Positions 49,259 through 60,558 of a stretch of 64,000 nt of DNA are shown one piece after another. Under the pieces are notes generated by a model. That model saw nothing but the letters and a program-made list of their open reading frames with translations, searched no databases and had not been told where the DNA came from. Source of the DNA: Panax quinquefolius (Eukaryota > Streptophyta > Magnoliopsida > Apiales > Araliaceae); the NCBI GenBank assembly GCA_020205615.1, contig JAINUW010000544.1, positions 1 through 64,000 of the forward strand, in the 5' to 3' direction. Made by a program: the position numbers and the translations under genes. Position 1 is the first letter of the stretch. Every line of letters begins with the position of its first letter.

Positions 49259-52066
49259 AATTTTGGAGGCAAATTTGACAAAACGGAAAGTCCCGTGACA
49301 TTCGGAACGTCGAATTAGTAGGAATCGATATTAGTATCGAAATGTTTGGCTATGGAGGGCAAAATGGTCAAAATAGTGTATTAAGCGATTAAATAGATTA
49401 TAGTAATATTTTAATAGAAAAGTGCAGCAGTCGTGGGGCCCACGTGACAACCAAATTGGGACAAGAGAGGGAGTATTCACATTATAAGGTAATGAGGGAT
49501 GAGAGGGTTACATACTCCTTACAAAATCAATGACCTTTCCTTTCTCTAACCCCCAACCCATACTAAATTGAATTTATACAATATACTTAATACATATAAC
49601 TTATACTGGAGATGGAAGGGCTGAAAATCAATTGATATCATATTTTATATATACTCCCAATCCAAGTATCTTCTTCCTCTTTGTAAAAAAATTCTACCGT
49701 GAGTGAAGTTGAGAGTGAGAGAGGAAGGAGCTTGAGAGAGTGGCGAATTCTGGAGTTTTCAGATACTAATCAAGCAAGGAGAATCATTGGATGAGTTCGA
49801 GCAAGTAGAATTCATCAAAGAGGTAAGCCATGGACTCTCTTTTCCATGTTCTTTAGTAAAAATGAAAGAATATGCTTTTGTGACTTTTTGGGTTTTTCGG
49901 AGCCTTGGATTCGTGGGTTATATGACTCGATTAGCGTATGTAATAATTTTATAAAATAGTATATAGTATGAAGTCTAATCTGTCCCAAATTTTGTTAAAA
50001 TCGAAGTTATAATAAGCGAGTTATGAAAATCGTAAGCAAGCATGTTCATATCAAAATCTGCAGAAAATATGGAATTTCCAGATTTTTTCTAAGTATAGAA
50101 CCAGTGCTGGCACACTTTTTTATGCAGTTGGTTTGTGGTCTTAGCATGCTAGTTTCATGAATGTTATATTTTTGTAAAATACCTTGCTGTATGAAGTTTA
50201 TTGTGCCCAAGTATCATGGTCATATCATCTGTAGATTAGTAGGAATAAAATCACAAAAGTGGCTGCAAGAAACAAAAATTTGATGTCTTTCTTGGGACTG
50301 TTTTGGATCTGTCTATCTCGGGGGCATTTTCGTCCACTGTTTTGTACTTTAAAAATTCTGGAAAAATTTGGAGTATTAATATAGGATGATATGAAGGTCC
50401 TGTAAAAATTTGAGAATTTTTGGCCACACGGTTTGAGAGTTATAGATTTTACTGCTAAGGACACTATTTGAAAAGATACCCGAATAATTCTCTGTGTATA
50501 AGTCTAAATATTATGAAATATTTACTGGAAGTACATGTATATAACAAGAGCTAACCCTGAAAATTTCAGAAGTTTTGGAGCTAATCTCGATTTATGAAAA
50601 AAATTGAGAATATTTGGCTATTATGGATTATTTAAAAATAGTAGATGGATTTTAAAAATTCTGGGAAAAATATATGTTCAATGTGGGACTAGATTTTGCA
50701 AAATCCCATAAAAGAAATATTTTTTAGACTGATTTGGTATTTTTTATATAAATGATGTTATATAGATAAATGAGTTCCATAAAATGTCATAAATTTATGT
50801 TTCCCAGATTCTTTTATTTAAGCACGTGGCTTATATGTAGCAACATGTTATGTAATTAAATTGTATTTGTATACGTGCAAGTTTAATCATCTTATTAAAA
50901 TAAAAGGGAACCATTACACTTCGAAGTGGTGTTCCAGAACCAAATTGCTTAACGTGACACATGTGAATAGGTTACGTGGAGGGCTAGTAGATTGCGGTAA
51001 ATTGTAGAAGACGTATCATGCAAGTTTCCTAACCCTAGGTTCTATTGAGTAATTATTCAATCCTTACTCATTATTATTGCAGTGAGGGTTAGTAACGGAC
51101 TTGTGCTATTTACTTTTTCGTACAAGTTCCTTTGTCGTAAAGTTATATAGCAGCAATTTCTTTGCAAGCGTTATTGATGATTACTCAGTTATTATTACAA
51201 TTGATATACTTTAAAGTTCTACTTCTTTAACGAATTGTTTCCAAGGATATTTTCTGGCTTTTTGTTTCGGCTAGATATTATTGATGTTAAATGATATAAC
51301 ACTTGAATAATTCAAATCCTTTGAAGCTATTTAATGTTTACCAATGCAAATTGTTTTAGTGAGGTCCCGTATGAATACTAAGATGAACAACCTGAATAAT
51401 CGGGGAAACAGATGTCGGGCATATAGTCCCTTTTATGCTTATGCAGTTAGACTTTATACTTGTGCACAATGTAGGGTACGATAGGCTGATCGCTTGGAGT
51501 ACTTGCAGAGAGCGTTTATAATCTATTTGATTGTTAAAACATCTGATGGTTTTTGATGAAACAAAGTAATGTTCGGGATATTTTACACCCCTTAGTATGA
51601 TATTGAGAATTCTTCAAATCTTATTATTGATATTCCTGCCTAACACTTGATATTTCTTTCAACTGTTGAGATTTTGCTATTTAGATGACTTTACACCTGA
51701 CATATGTTTTCCATCTATTCTATATACTTGCTGGGAAATTTTTGCTCATTCTTGCTTAAACCTTTCGATTAATATCGGATAATGGCGAGGGCTCCTCGCA
51801 AGGACAAGGAAAGTCTAAGATGAAATGATGAGAGTTATTTATGTAATAAGTTATATTTCCGCATATGATGTAATGTAGCGATAAACGCTAAGTTAAAATT
51901 TCAGTTTATTTAAGGTTGTAAAGACTTGGGATTTTATTTTGAATATGTATGTAATAGTTAATATTATTATTATTATTGTTAGAGTTAGTTAGATAGATGA
52001 TGATGTATGTTGTATCATGAGCACCATGTCCTGTAATCAATGTTACACGGATTTGGGGGCGTCACA
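49259..52066 (+). repeat. 3' LTR of element C, 5'-deleted
   Basis: It aligns with the shared LTR from 18272 onward and ends GGGGGCGTCACA at 52066, with the uninserted CACTA target at about 51735-51752. About 340 bp at the LTR start and the polypurine tract are missing, as is an internal segment of about 110 bp (junction near 50775). A short ATT trinucleotide run at about 51962-51978 matches the left copy. Confidence 0.9.
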
Positions 52067-52560
52067 TGACATTTTGCTTCCAATTTTAATGGCATAGATG
52101 TCATTTGATCCAATCCTTAAGGTTTAACCCTTAAGGTTTAATTGAAAATTAATTTCCTAGGATTTTCCAATTAGATTTTAAAATAGACAATTAAGATTTC
52201 TAAATTATAATTAGGGTTTCCTAATTATATTAAATTTTACTAATCACATTAGCACTTGTAATTAGGATTAATGTTTCCTAATTAGCATTAAAATTGCTAA
52301 ATTAACAATTAAGTTTTCCCTAATTATACATTAGGGTTTATAGTCCAAAAATTAGGGTTTTTTCTAACTAGACAATTAGGGTTATCCCTAATTAGATTTA
52401 TCATCAAAAATACTTAAGTCTTTATATTTAGCCTTTAAGCTCCCAAATTAGGGTTTTAAGATTCCTAATTAGGGTTTCAAATTCTCAAAACTGAAATTAG
52501 GGTTTCCGATCTAATCGTTAGGGTTTCTATCATATCAATATGGTTTTCTAACTGAACGTC
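52067..52560. other. AAACCCTAA (telobox-like) rich unassigned DNA
   Basis: Between the end of element C and the Tat LTR. AATTAGGGTTT or TTAGGGTTT occurs about seven or eight times between 52215 and 52525, dispersed and not in tandem, amid CCTAATTA-type words. TTAGGG(TTT) is the plant telomere word and also the reverse of the telo-box promoter element. No ORF. Confidence 0.6.
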
Positions 52561-52599
52561 TGTAGACACTCAAATTTTTTTGCACACCTGTTACTAACA

Positions 52600-52990
52600 T
52601 TGTAGGAGGGCAGATTCGTCTTTCAGAGATAACCCTGGAAGACAGCTCACATCTATTCCAGATACTACCGGAAGTTCAGTCTCAACCCCGGAACACACAC
52701 CGGGAGTATCAATTCCAACCTCGGAGATAACCCCGAGTTTCATCCTTGGAGATAACCCAAAGGAATGCTGTTGCAGTTCCGGCAATAACTCCAAAAATGC
52801 TTGTTTCAAATGCATGCAATCAGCTTCAATCTCAGACCTCCTGTCGAGGCACGCATTCCAAAGACCCGGAGCTAACACCGGGAAGACAGGCACACTTACA
52901 AATGACCCTGCAAAATTTAAACACTTACAGCAGTCCAATCTTAGATGTAACCCTGAGCAACGTCTGCTATCAGCCCAAACCGAAGATAAC
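52600..52990. repeat. About 36-bp minisatellite in the left Tat LTR
   Basis: GATAACCCCGAG / GGAGATAACC units, inverted relative to 59040-59440. They are more diverged and uneven in spacing. Confidence 0.75.
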
Positions 52991-53415
52991 CCCTGTGAGG
53001 GGAAAAATCGTCATCTTGCCACCTCAACCCCAGCGCGTTGTCTCAACATTACATACATACATTTTTATACAACAATGTCCCATAAGATCCAAGGAGTTCC
53101 AATCTCGAATAACTATTACGTGTGGCAGCACACCAGATAGAATTTGAAGCTTGAAGACCATGGGCATGGTCCCCTCTTCCTGACTTCGTACAACCTCTAA
53201 TCCCATGTCATTGCGTAACTCTTGACAAAAGCGGTCCGAAGAAGGTCTTGTACACCACATTCGGATGCTCGAATTGAAGTTCTGCAAGTTCGAGTGGATA
53301 TCATAGTGCATAAGTGCATGTACTTTGAGACGGTCGGACCCGCGGAGCCTGGGTCACCCCGGGCAGCTGCAGGTGCATCTGCGGCTGCCGCAGGTACACC
53401 TGCGGCTCTCAGCTC

Positions 53416-53423
53416 TATAAATA
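53416..53423 (+). promoter_or_regulatory. Putative TATA box, left Tat LTR
   Basis: TATAAATA; the inverted LTR has the matching box on the minus strand at 58611-58618. Confidence 0.5.
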
Positions 53424-53735
53424 TAGAGCTTGGGGTTGCCATTTGTAAGAGAAAAAGAGGCGAGGAAGCCCTGTCCAATTTGCTCTGTACACACCCCATA
53501 TTGACTGTTTTCTCATTTTTAACACCTGTTAGCCCACATATAGCTATATTTTATCGGCGAGAGCTGAATGTTTATCCCTCTAGAGTCATAGAAGTCTACC
53601 TTGGCAGCCCACTATAAGCCTTCTCACACTCTATAAAGCCTTTCTCTTCATCTTTGCAAACACTATTCTTCATGTTAAGAGTCGTGTTGTGTGTGTATGC
53701 CCGGAATTCGGTCAGTGGTTTTCATTTCTATCTAT

Positions 53736-54079
53736 ATATATATACTTATATATGTATATATTTTTATATATGGACTAACATTATCGAGTTATGCCTCGAT
53801 TGAGCCTAGACTTATGTCTGGAGCGTTTATTTGCTTTTGTATACATATATACTTATATATATGAACTATTGTCGGATTATATCTGATGAGCCTGGATTTT
53901 ACATCCGGAGCATTTACTTGTTTTTATATATATATATATATATACACACTTATATATACGAACTGTTGCCGAACTTATATATATATACTTATATATATAT
54001 ACTTATATATATACACCGAATATAAAATCCAGGCTCATCGAATAGAGTTCCACAATAGTTCATATATATAAGTGTATAT
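53736..54079. repeat. AT-rich repeat zone with a long imperfect palindrome
   Basis: Arms 53850-53907 and 54020-54074 are inverted copies (ATGAACTATTGT..GATGAGCCTGGATTTTA), with an AT-rich loop of about 110 bp. In addition, TGAGCCT(A/G)GA..GGAGC(G/A)TTTA(T/C)TTG is directly repeated at about 53800 and 53885. ORFs 53831-54071 are artefacts of the TATA repeats. Confidence 0.75.
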
Positions 54080-54249
54080 ATATATATAGCGACAAATCAC
54101 TGAAATGATAAACCGAGCCGAGATTGAGAAACATCTTATGTGTTTACAGCTTGAAATGATAAACCGAGCCGGGATTGATAAACCAAGTCTAGTATGGAAA
54201 TTTGTTGTGGAGCTTCTTTCAAGCTTTAAACCACCTTGGCTTCATTATG

Positions 54250-56563
54250 TCCCATAGTACGGAGTAATTTTTCAACCCTCTCAATGGGAACTTTCCCCTT
54301 TGATCCGATGGTAGGCTTCATCACCTGTTAGGGAAGATACAGTGGATTTTCCTTCGACACTGCAGCAGTTATATTGGAAGTGGATCCTTCAGCCTCTCTA
54401 TAATTCCATGGCACTTTTTGTAGGCTAAAACCAGGATACTGTGGCCTGAATGGCAATATATTGGCTTTGGCACAGCCACTTTCAAAGGATTTTTAACCCC
54501 TTTGAGCTGAATGGGTTGTATTATAAGTGGTGTGGAAGCTAAATCACCCTCCGAGGATATAACCGCTACGACTTCCTTCCATTTTGTAGGAAATGTGTCC
54601 CCACTCTCAAGTAAAACAATGCCATCTGCAGAACACTGCTGTCAATTAGGTTCTGAATAAGATGGCAGAGTGCCCAGCATTCTTCCGTGTTATGACCGCG
54701 AGAGTGGGAGTGATATTGACATACTCCATTGGAATCAAACTATCTTAAGCGTGGGCTAATTAGAGGTAGTAGAGGTGTGAGTCTTCCCTCATTAATCAAC
54801 ATCTGCATTATTTCTTCCATCAATTGGCCTAAATAGGTGAATTTTCTTTTATTGGTGAAGTCATGATGGGCTTTAGCTTTTGCTCTTTTTGCAATTTTAT
54901 CCTCCAAGGTTTCACCTGTTGGAGTAAGTGGTGAAGTACTTGCGAAAAGAAGAAGAAGGTTAGCATGCTTCTGGCTGAATAATTGATGTGTGACTTGGTG
55001 TTGATGGACCACCAGTTCTGCCAATTAGATTACTTGCTCGTGAAGAGCCATCATCTTTCGTTCCATCATAAACTAGAACTATGCAAAATCCCATTTGTTA
55101 GTGCTATCCTTACAGGTTTGGGAGGATCCACCACCATAATTGGAACTCTATACACTGCTCCAATTAATCATGTTAACATCTTCTTCTTTGTGTTGAGGAA
55201 GAGGGTTGTCTTGCACATGGGGTTGGTCGGGTTTAGTCACCACGATCTCACCATTGTTAATTAGATCCTGGATCTTATGCTTCAGGGCCCAACAATCCTG
55301 AGTGTCATGGCCTGGAGCTCCGGCATGATAAGAACATTTCCTGTTAGCATTGAAACCCTTCCCATTCAGGTTGGCTGGTGGAAGAAGAAGTGTAATTTTC
55401 TTCTGAGTTGTCAGAAGATTGAGAATGTTCTTGAGTGAGTCCCCTAAGGGTGTGAACACTCGAGTGTGTCTGACTTCTCCACTTTTTGGTAATGGAGGGT
55501 TTGAAGACTGTTCTTGGAAAGGGAAGTAGTTTCTCCTCTGAATGGGCATGCTCTGACTGCCTTTTTGTCCTTGTAGTATCAAGGAAACCTCCCCCTCTTT
55601 CTTCTTATAGACCCTTCGGGGGTTGTTTCCATAAATTTCAAACTGGATCTGCTCAGCTACAGCTTTTAGAGTGGCAAGGTCTTGAATCTTTCCTGACTTC
55701 AATCCCATCTCAGCCATTTCTCCATGTTTGATCATTTCAGAGAATGGTTTGCCTATGCCAGCTAAGACCCTCTCATAGAAAGGAGCTTCTTGAATGTCTA
55801 TGAAGGTCATCACCATTTCAGACTCAGTCATAGAGGGAATAACTTGAACAGCCAGATGCCTCCATCTTTGGGCATACTCTCTGAAATACTCATTGGCTTA
55901 TTTCTTGACTTTGGTAATTTGGTACTGGTCTGGAGCCATATGAGATTTGAAACTGTATTGACTGAGGAAAGCATGACCTAACTCTTCCTAGGTATGAATC
56001 TTGGAGTTGTCTAATCTGGTGCACCATGATTTGGCTTCTCAAGTTAGACTTTTCTGAAACAGCTTCATTATGAGCTTTTCATCCTCGGCATAAGATCTGA
56101 GCTCTCCAATGAATATTTTCAAATATGTGTAAGGATCTCCCAATCCATCATACTTTTCAAAATTGGGAGTCTTGAACTTTTCTGCATAATGAACCACAGG
56201 GAAGATACAAAGGTATGCATATGAAACACTCCCGTGTGCTCCAATCCCTTTGATAGACCGAATGGTCTCTTCCATTTGTAGGACTTTCTTTCTGATATCA
56301 CCGGTGTCTGGATCTTCTTTGAGATGGGTGACTTCGGGGGTTTTGTTGGTTTTTTCCAACTGAGACTCGGGTACTAGAGCTTCTTTATCTAGACCCTAGG
56401 TTCCTCCATGTGTAGAGGATTCTATATGTATGGGTATTTTTAGACTCTAAGTAGACTTGTGTAGTTCATTGAGCAGAACAGCCAACTCTGTAATTTTGTT
56501 ACTAAATCCTTTAAACTCTTTGTTAGAGACAGGAATAGGATTAGACTGGCTGGATGTAGCCAT
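54250..56563 (-). pseudogene. Tat-lineage gag
   Basis: A start ATG at 56561-56563 opens an N-terminus (VSNKEFKGFSNKITELAVLL) with two TAG stops before 56360. The capsid domain follows (KFKTPNFEKYDGLGDPYTYL, FIGELRSYAEDEKLIMKLF; 56039-56359). After stops come MVMTFIDIQEAPFYERVLAG and LKAVAEQIQFEIYG (55148-55831), then a CSYHAGAPGHDTQDCWALKH motif, the C/H knuckle typical of Tat gag, with QDLINNGEI behind it. From 55024 on, frames are broken, but KVPIERVEKLLRTMGHNEAK at about 54240-54300 shows that the gag-pol linker is present. Gag would build the particle. Pol is absent. Confidence 0.88.
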
Positions 56564-57317
56564 GCTTGGTTGTAGGCTTATTGCCTTTTTGGACTTTGAA
56601 CGAGTAAAAAGCCTAATTGTTTCCGTACAAAAAGACTTACGTAATTTAGTCTTAGGGAATGTAGAAAAGTTACATGCTATGTGATGTGTCCATTTTATGA
56701 GTATTATCCTACAAAACGGATGTCAGTTTTGACAAGATAGCATGTCAGGTTTTTGATATAAAAGGGAATGCATGTTCACATATTCCTTTATATTTTCCAT
56801 TACATTGAGATTGACATGAAAATGAAATTTCAAGTAATTGAATTTACAAGTAATTGAAATGCGAAAGTATGAAGAGACATCCCTCTGCGTTTGGTTTATC
56901 AGAGGCTGACCTATCTTATGTTACTCTCACGGCTTTTTGGAATGAAGGTTCCCAGATCATCGCAATTTACTTAACGGGAAGTTAATCCAGTCATTCAACT
57001 GGAGCGAATCTGGGTAGTGCCTTTCCTGTGCCTCATTGGAATTAGTCTCCCAACGAATCCAGTAATAAAACACTGACAGGATAGCCTCCTGGTGGAGGGA
57101 CCACACAACATACATTCACATACAACGTGTCTCGCCGTATGGAAATGATGACATATGCGAAGCACTAATATCACAGACAGATATAGTGTAAAGCACTAAG
57201 TACGGTAATTAAATGCATTAGTACACATTTATTTAGATGTAAATGCAATATCCACACACAAGCAGATAGAATGTTTTGAAAAGTTTGTAATAGCAGCTTA
57301 AGCCCTCTTACTGGATG
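56564..57317 (-). other. Leader of the Tat element, between PBS and gag
   Basis: About 750 bp of non-coding sequence, moderately AT-rich, between the PBS and the gag ATG on the minus strand. No ORF or recognisable structure is called. Confidence 0.6.
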
Positions 57318-57335
57318 TCCCCAGCAGAGTCGCCA
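57318..57335 (-). other. Primer binding site of the Tat element
   Basis: The minus strand reads TGGCGACTCTGCTGGGGA two bases after the LTR end. This is the PBS pattern found in Tat/Ogre elements, usually assigned to an Arg tRNA. Confidence 0.8.
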
Positions 57336-57337
57336 CC

Positions 57338-59490
57338 TGTCGCCGTCGGGATTTTTATTTGTCCCTTTCTATTCTTGACTTTTGGTGTTCTCGTGTTAGG
57401 TGAGATTTGTTTGAAAAAACAAGTTTGAAAAAGTCCGACATGTATATGTCGATGATTGGACTATAAGAGTCGCCATTTGGTATTTTTAAAAGGTTTCACC
57501 AACTCAACCGAGAAAAGGTTTGCACATTGACCTAGTGATGTAACACTGCTTAACAGGTCTGTGAAACCGATATTCATTAGAGTCCGGGGGCTTGATTATG
57601 TGGAAGGAAGGTGTTAGGCACCCCCCGACATCTGTGTCACCACGGTGACCGCCACTTTTCAATTTAAACTTCTATCTGAATGTGTGTGGGTGTGGGTGTG
57701 GGTGTCAATGTGCAATTATCTGGAAGTAGTGTTATGCCTCGTTTGCACCTATATACAAAAGGGTTTGAATTTTGTATAAAAGGTCAATTTTAATAAGATA
57801 TAGCAATGATGTTTTGTAAAATAGGTTTTCAAACCCTTGTGCTCAATAGTAATTGAGGCCTTTGATACTTCAATTTTATTATGCGTTCGGTTGGATTGCC
57901 TTTAATTTTAAGATGCGAAGCATCTTCGAGAAAATAATGTACAAAGCAGTGCCGAACTCCTTGTGGGCATGTAAGCCATCTAAGGAAATTCAAACACCGT
58001 GAATAATTTACAAGCTGATTATAGCCAAAAATTTCCATCACGGGAACCGAATCTAGATTCAGGGACTGAATCGGTGATCGCATGATTCCTAGGCTCACAT
58101 GATGATGCAGTATGTATGAAAGCTGTAAATAGTTATATATATAAAAGCTGTATGTATATATATATGTGTGTGTGTGTGCGCAATCAACCATCACGAAGTA
58201 AACTCTAGGCGGGGCGAAAATGTAAATATATATATATATGGACGATTAACTGCCACGAAGTAAACTCCAGACAGGACTGAAATGTATGTATATATATATA
58301 TATAAGTAATAAAAGACACGGACTGACGGTCCGGGCATACGCACACAACACAACTCTCAACGTGAATAAATGTGTATGAATGAAAGTGGAGAAAGGCTTT
58401 AGGAAATGTGAGGTGTCTTACAGTGGGCTTCCAAGAAGACTTCAAATAACTTTAAATGAATGAATACTCGGTTTCCATCGGTCAAATGTAGCAAAGCACA
58501 AGCTCACAAGTGTTTGAAAAGAGAAAGCACTCAGTTTATAGTGTGTACAGAGCAAAATGAACAGGGCTTCCTCGCTGTTTTTCTCTTAAAAATGGCCACC
58601 CCAAGCCCTCTATTTATAGTGGGGGGAACTGTAGGTGTACCTACGGCAGCCACAGATGTACCTGCGGCTACCAGGGGTGCCCCGGGCTCTATGGTCCCCA
58701 TTGTCTCGAAGTATGTGAACGCATATAATGCGTTGTGCGCTCGAACCTTCATAACTTTCAATCTGAGCATCCGATTGAGGCGTATAATACCTTTCTAGAT
58801 TGTTATTGTTGAGAGCTACACACATACATGGGATAAGAGGATGTACGAAGTCGGGAAGATAGGGTCATGCCTAGATCTTCATGTCTTCAAATTATATCTG
58901 GTGTGCTGTCTTGTGTAGTAGTCACTCGGGATTTGAGCTATGGTTCTTGTAGGACACTTCTGTGTCGAATGTATGTTGAAATGTTGTTGAGACGGCGTGA
59001 ATGTGGGATCAAGGTGGTAAAATGACGTTTTTTCCCCTCATTAGGGTTATCTCCGGTTCTGGGCTGAATTAGTAGTCGTTGCTCAGGGTTAACTCTGAGA
59101 TTAGGCTGATGCAAGTGTTGGATGTCCTCAGGGTTGTCTCTGAGCTGTGCCTGACCTCCCGGGGTTATCTCTGGGGTTGGGAATGAGTGCCTCGAGGTTA
59201 TCTCTGAGGTTGAAGCTGACTACTGGGGGTTGAAACGAGCTTTTCTGAGGTTATCTCCAGAACTGCAACTGCATTCCTCGAGGTTGTCTCCGAGGTTGGA
59301 ACTGAATCTCTCGGGGTTGTCTCCGGGACTGGAACTGAGTATCTCAGGGTTGTCTCCGAGATGGAAAAACTGAGTATCTCGTGGTTGTCTCTGGGATTGA
59401 GCTGAGTTGACCTCCAAGGTTATCTCTAGTAGACGATTCTACCCTCCTGCAATGTTAGTAACAAGAATGCAAAAATTTTGAGTGTCTACA
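57338..59490 (-). repeat. 5' LTR of the Tat element
   Basis: It runs from TGTAGACACTC (59490, minus) to CGACGGCGACA (57338). It contains the GGGGTTGTCTCCG minisatellite (59040-59440), a minus-strand TATAAATA box (58611-58618), (TA)n tracts at about 58137-58165, 58228-58240 and 58290-58304, and GGGTGTGGGTGTG at about 57689. The inner 1 kb matches 60559-61340. ORFs here (57829-58445, 58460-58825, 59220-59417) follow LTR repeats and are not genes. Confidence 0.85.
59040..59440. repeat. About 36-bp minisatellite in the Tat LTR
   Basis: Ten or so units of roughly 33-38 bp with core CTCGGGGTTGTCTCCG(A/G)G and then TGGAACTGA. The same array, inverted, is at 52600-52990 in the other LTR copy. Confidence 0.8.
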
Positions 59491-59600
59491 AGCGACATTT
59501 GATATTCCAAATATCTTTGAATGTTACAACTTAATATAATTTATTTGAGGGGTTTGTTATTAATTTATCTTATCTTATTTAACGCGCATACACACACACG

Positions 59601-59666
<66 letters not shown>

Positions 59667-60558
59667 GTATAAGCATGCACGTATAGAATACCCGGATTGA
59701 TTATGGACTTTATTCTAGTTTGGTTCACTAGAGCCACCAAGTTAACCAAAAGGTCAAACCCTAGGGTGCAAGAATTAAATTTAAACATAACTATTCCATT
59801 TAAACTCGGGCTCCATTACAAACAGGTCTTCATGCGCTCCTTAGTCTCCAATTCTTCAAAATTTTAATTCTAACTATTCATATTACTAGACTATTTATAA
59901 AAATAGAAACCTTGATCAACAGTTAAGGGGAAGTACATAGGAGGGAGACATAATTTACATTGAGAAAAAACTAGAGAAGACGAGATATGCATACCCCATT
60001 TAATAAAACTCATACATCCATGCATCCAACTAAATTAAATCCAATTACATTGGTCAATAGTCAATAATCAATCTCATTTATTATCATACACATCATCATA
60101 TGTATCAATAAATAACATTCACCTCACGAATAATAAATCCATTCCATATATGCATTGATATCAATTTAATGGACAATTTTAAATTTACTAAAATTCTAAT
60201 TTAGAAATAAAATAAACTCCTTTATTTTAATCAAAATTTAAATCATAATAAATTTCTTTATTTTTATTTTATCCAATTTTGAATAAAAATAAACTCCATT
60301 ATTTTTAATCAAATTCCAAATCAAAATAAACTTCTTTATTTTAATTAACATAGAATCAATTTCAAGTACAAAATAAACTCCTTTATTTTAACTTAAAATT
60401 GCTGAAAAATAAAATATGTTAAATCACATTGCTTATCAAAATTAAACATCTTTAATTTTAGAAAACATGAAATTCTATTCCATATGTGAATAAATTCCTT
60501 TATTCTAGGAAACATAGAATCTTATTTGATGTGTTAAAATTATGTAATGCAAGTGTAG
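59491..60558 (-). mobile_element. Relic of a second copia copy, leader region, inverted
   Basis: Read on the minus strand it parallels the leader of the copia element at about 25020-26200. The shared words are GTTTGACCTTTTGGTT, TGGCTCTAGTGAACC and GATATTTGGAATATC, in the same order, plus the AATAAAGGAGTTTATTT-type repeat (60180-60520). A (CA)n tract replaces part of the AT-rich zone at 59597-59653. It is cut at 59490 by the Tat LTR and at 60559 by another Tat LTR fragment. Confidence 0.8.
59587..59662. repeat. (CA)n/(TA)n microsatellite
   Basis: An almost pure CA tract of about 60 bp, followed by TATATATATA. The cysteine/valine ORF across it on the minus strand is meaningless. Confidence 0.95.

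Larger units (their letters stand above)
17931..52066 (+). mobile_element. Element C: complete but broken Ty3-gypsy chromovirus, with a CACTA element in its 5' LTR
   Basis: LTR (17931-20831 plus 43325-43651), PBS (43655), gag, protease, RT, RNase H, integrase, chromodomain, and a 3' LTR (49259-52066). Gene order and the chromodomain place it in the Tekay/Del clade of chromoviruses. Its 5' LTR also serves as the 3' LTR of truncated unit D, giving a D-LTR-C-LTR tandem. The coding region has many stops and frame changes, and the integrase core has a deletion. Without the CACTA insertion the element would be about 11.6 kb. It is not autonomous. Confidence 0.85.
52561..53735 (+). repeat. Tat-lineage LTR, 5' part, plus orientation
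   Basis: It begins TGTAGACACTCAAA and is the inverted counterpart of 58310-59490. Shared landmarks are the GATAACCCC/GGGGTTATC minisatellite (52600-52990), a GC-rich TGCGGCTGCCGCAGGTAC zone (about 53370), a TATAAATA box (53416-53423), GAGGAAGCCCTGT (about 53463) and GTATGCCCGGA (about 53694). The second half of the LTR does not follow; homology fades into AT-rich repeats after 53735. The ORF 53222-53617 reads across these LTR features and is not a gene. Confidence 0.8.
54080..59490 (-). mobile_element. Tat/Ogre-lineage Ty3-gypsy element, 5' part (minus strand)
   Basis: On the minus strand: a full 2.15-kb LTR (59490 to 57338), a PBS (TGGCGACTCTGCTGGGGA, 57318-57335), a leader, and gag (56563 to about 54250). 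The element stops at about 54080 with no protease, RT or integrase. The PBS and gag type are those of the plant Tat/Ogre lineage. A second LTR of the same family lies at its left but in the opposite orientation, so this is a rearranged or composite structure. Confidence 0.8.

Noticed and set aside
52215..52525. True interstitial telomere
   Set aside because: The TTAGGGTTT words are spaced irregularly and are not in tandem, so only a telobox-like cluster is claimed.
53222..53617. A 131-codon ORF with alanine-rich content
   Set aside because: It runs across LTR features (GC-rich repeat, TATA box, transcription start region), and the inverted LTR copy does not preserve the frame.
59579..59788. 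ORF with poly Cys-Val
   Set aside because: It is a translation of the (CA)n microsatellite.
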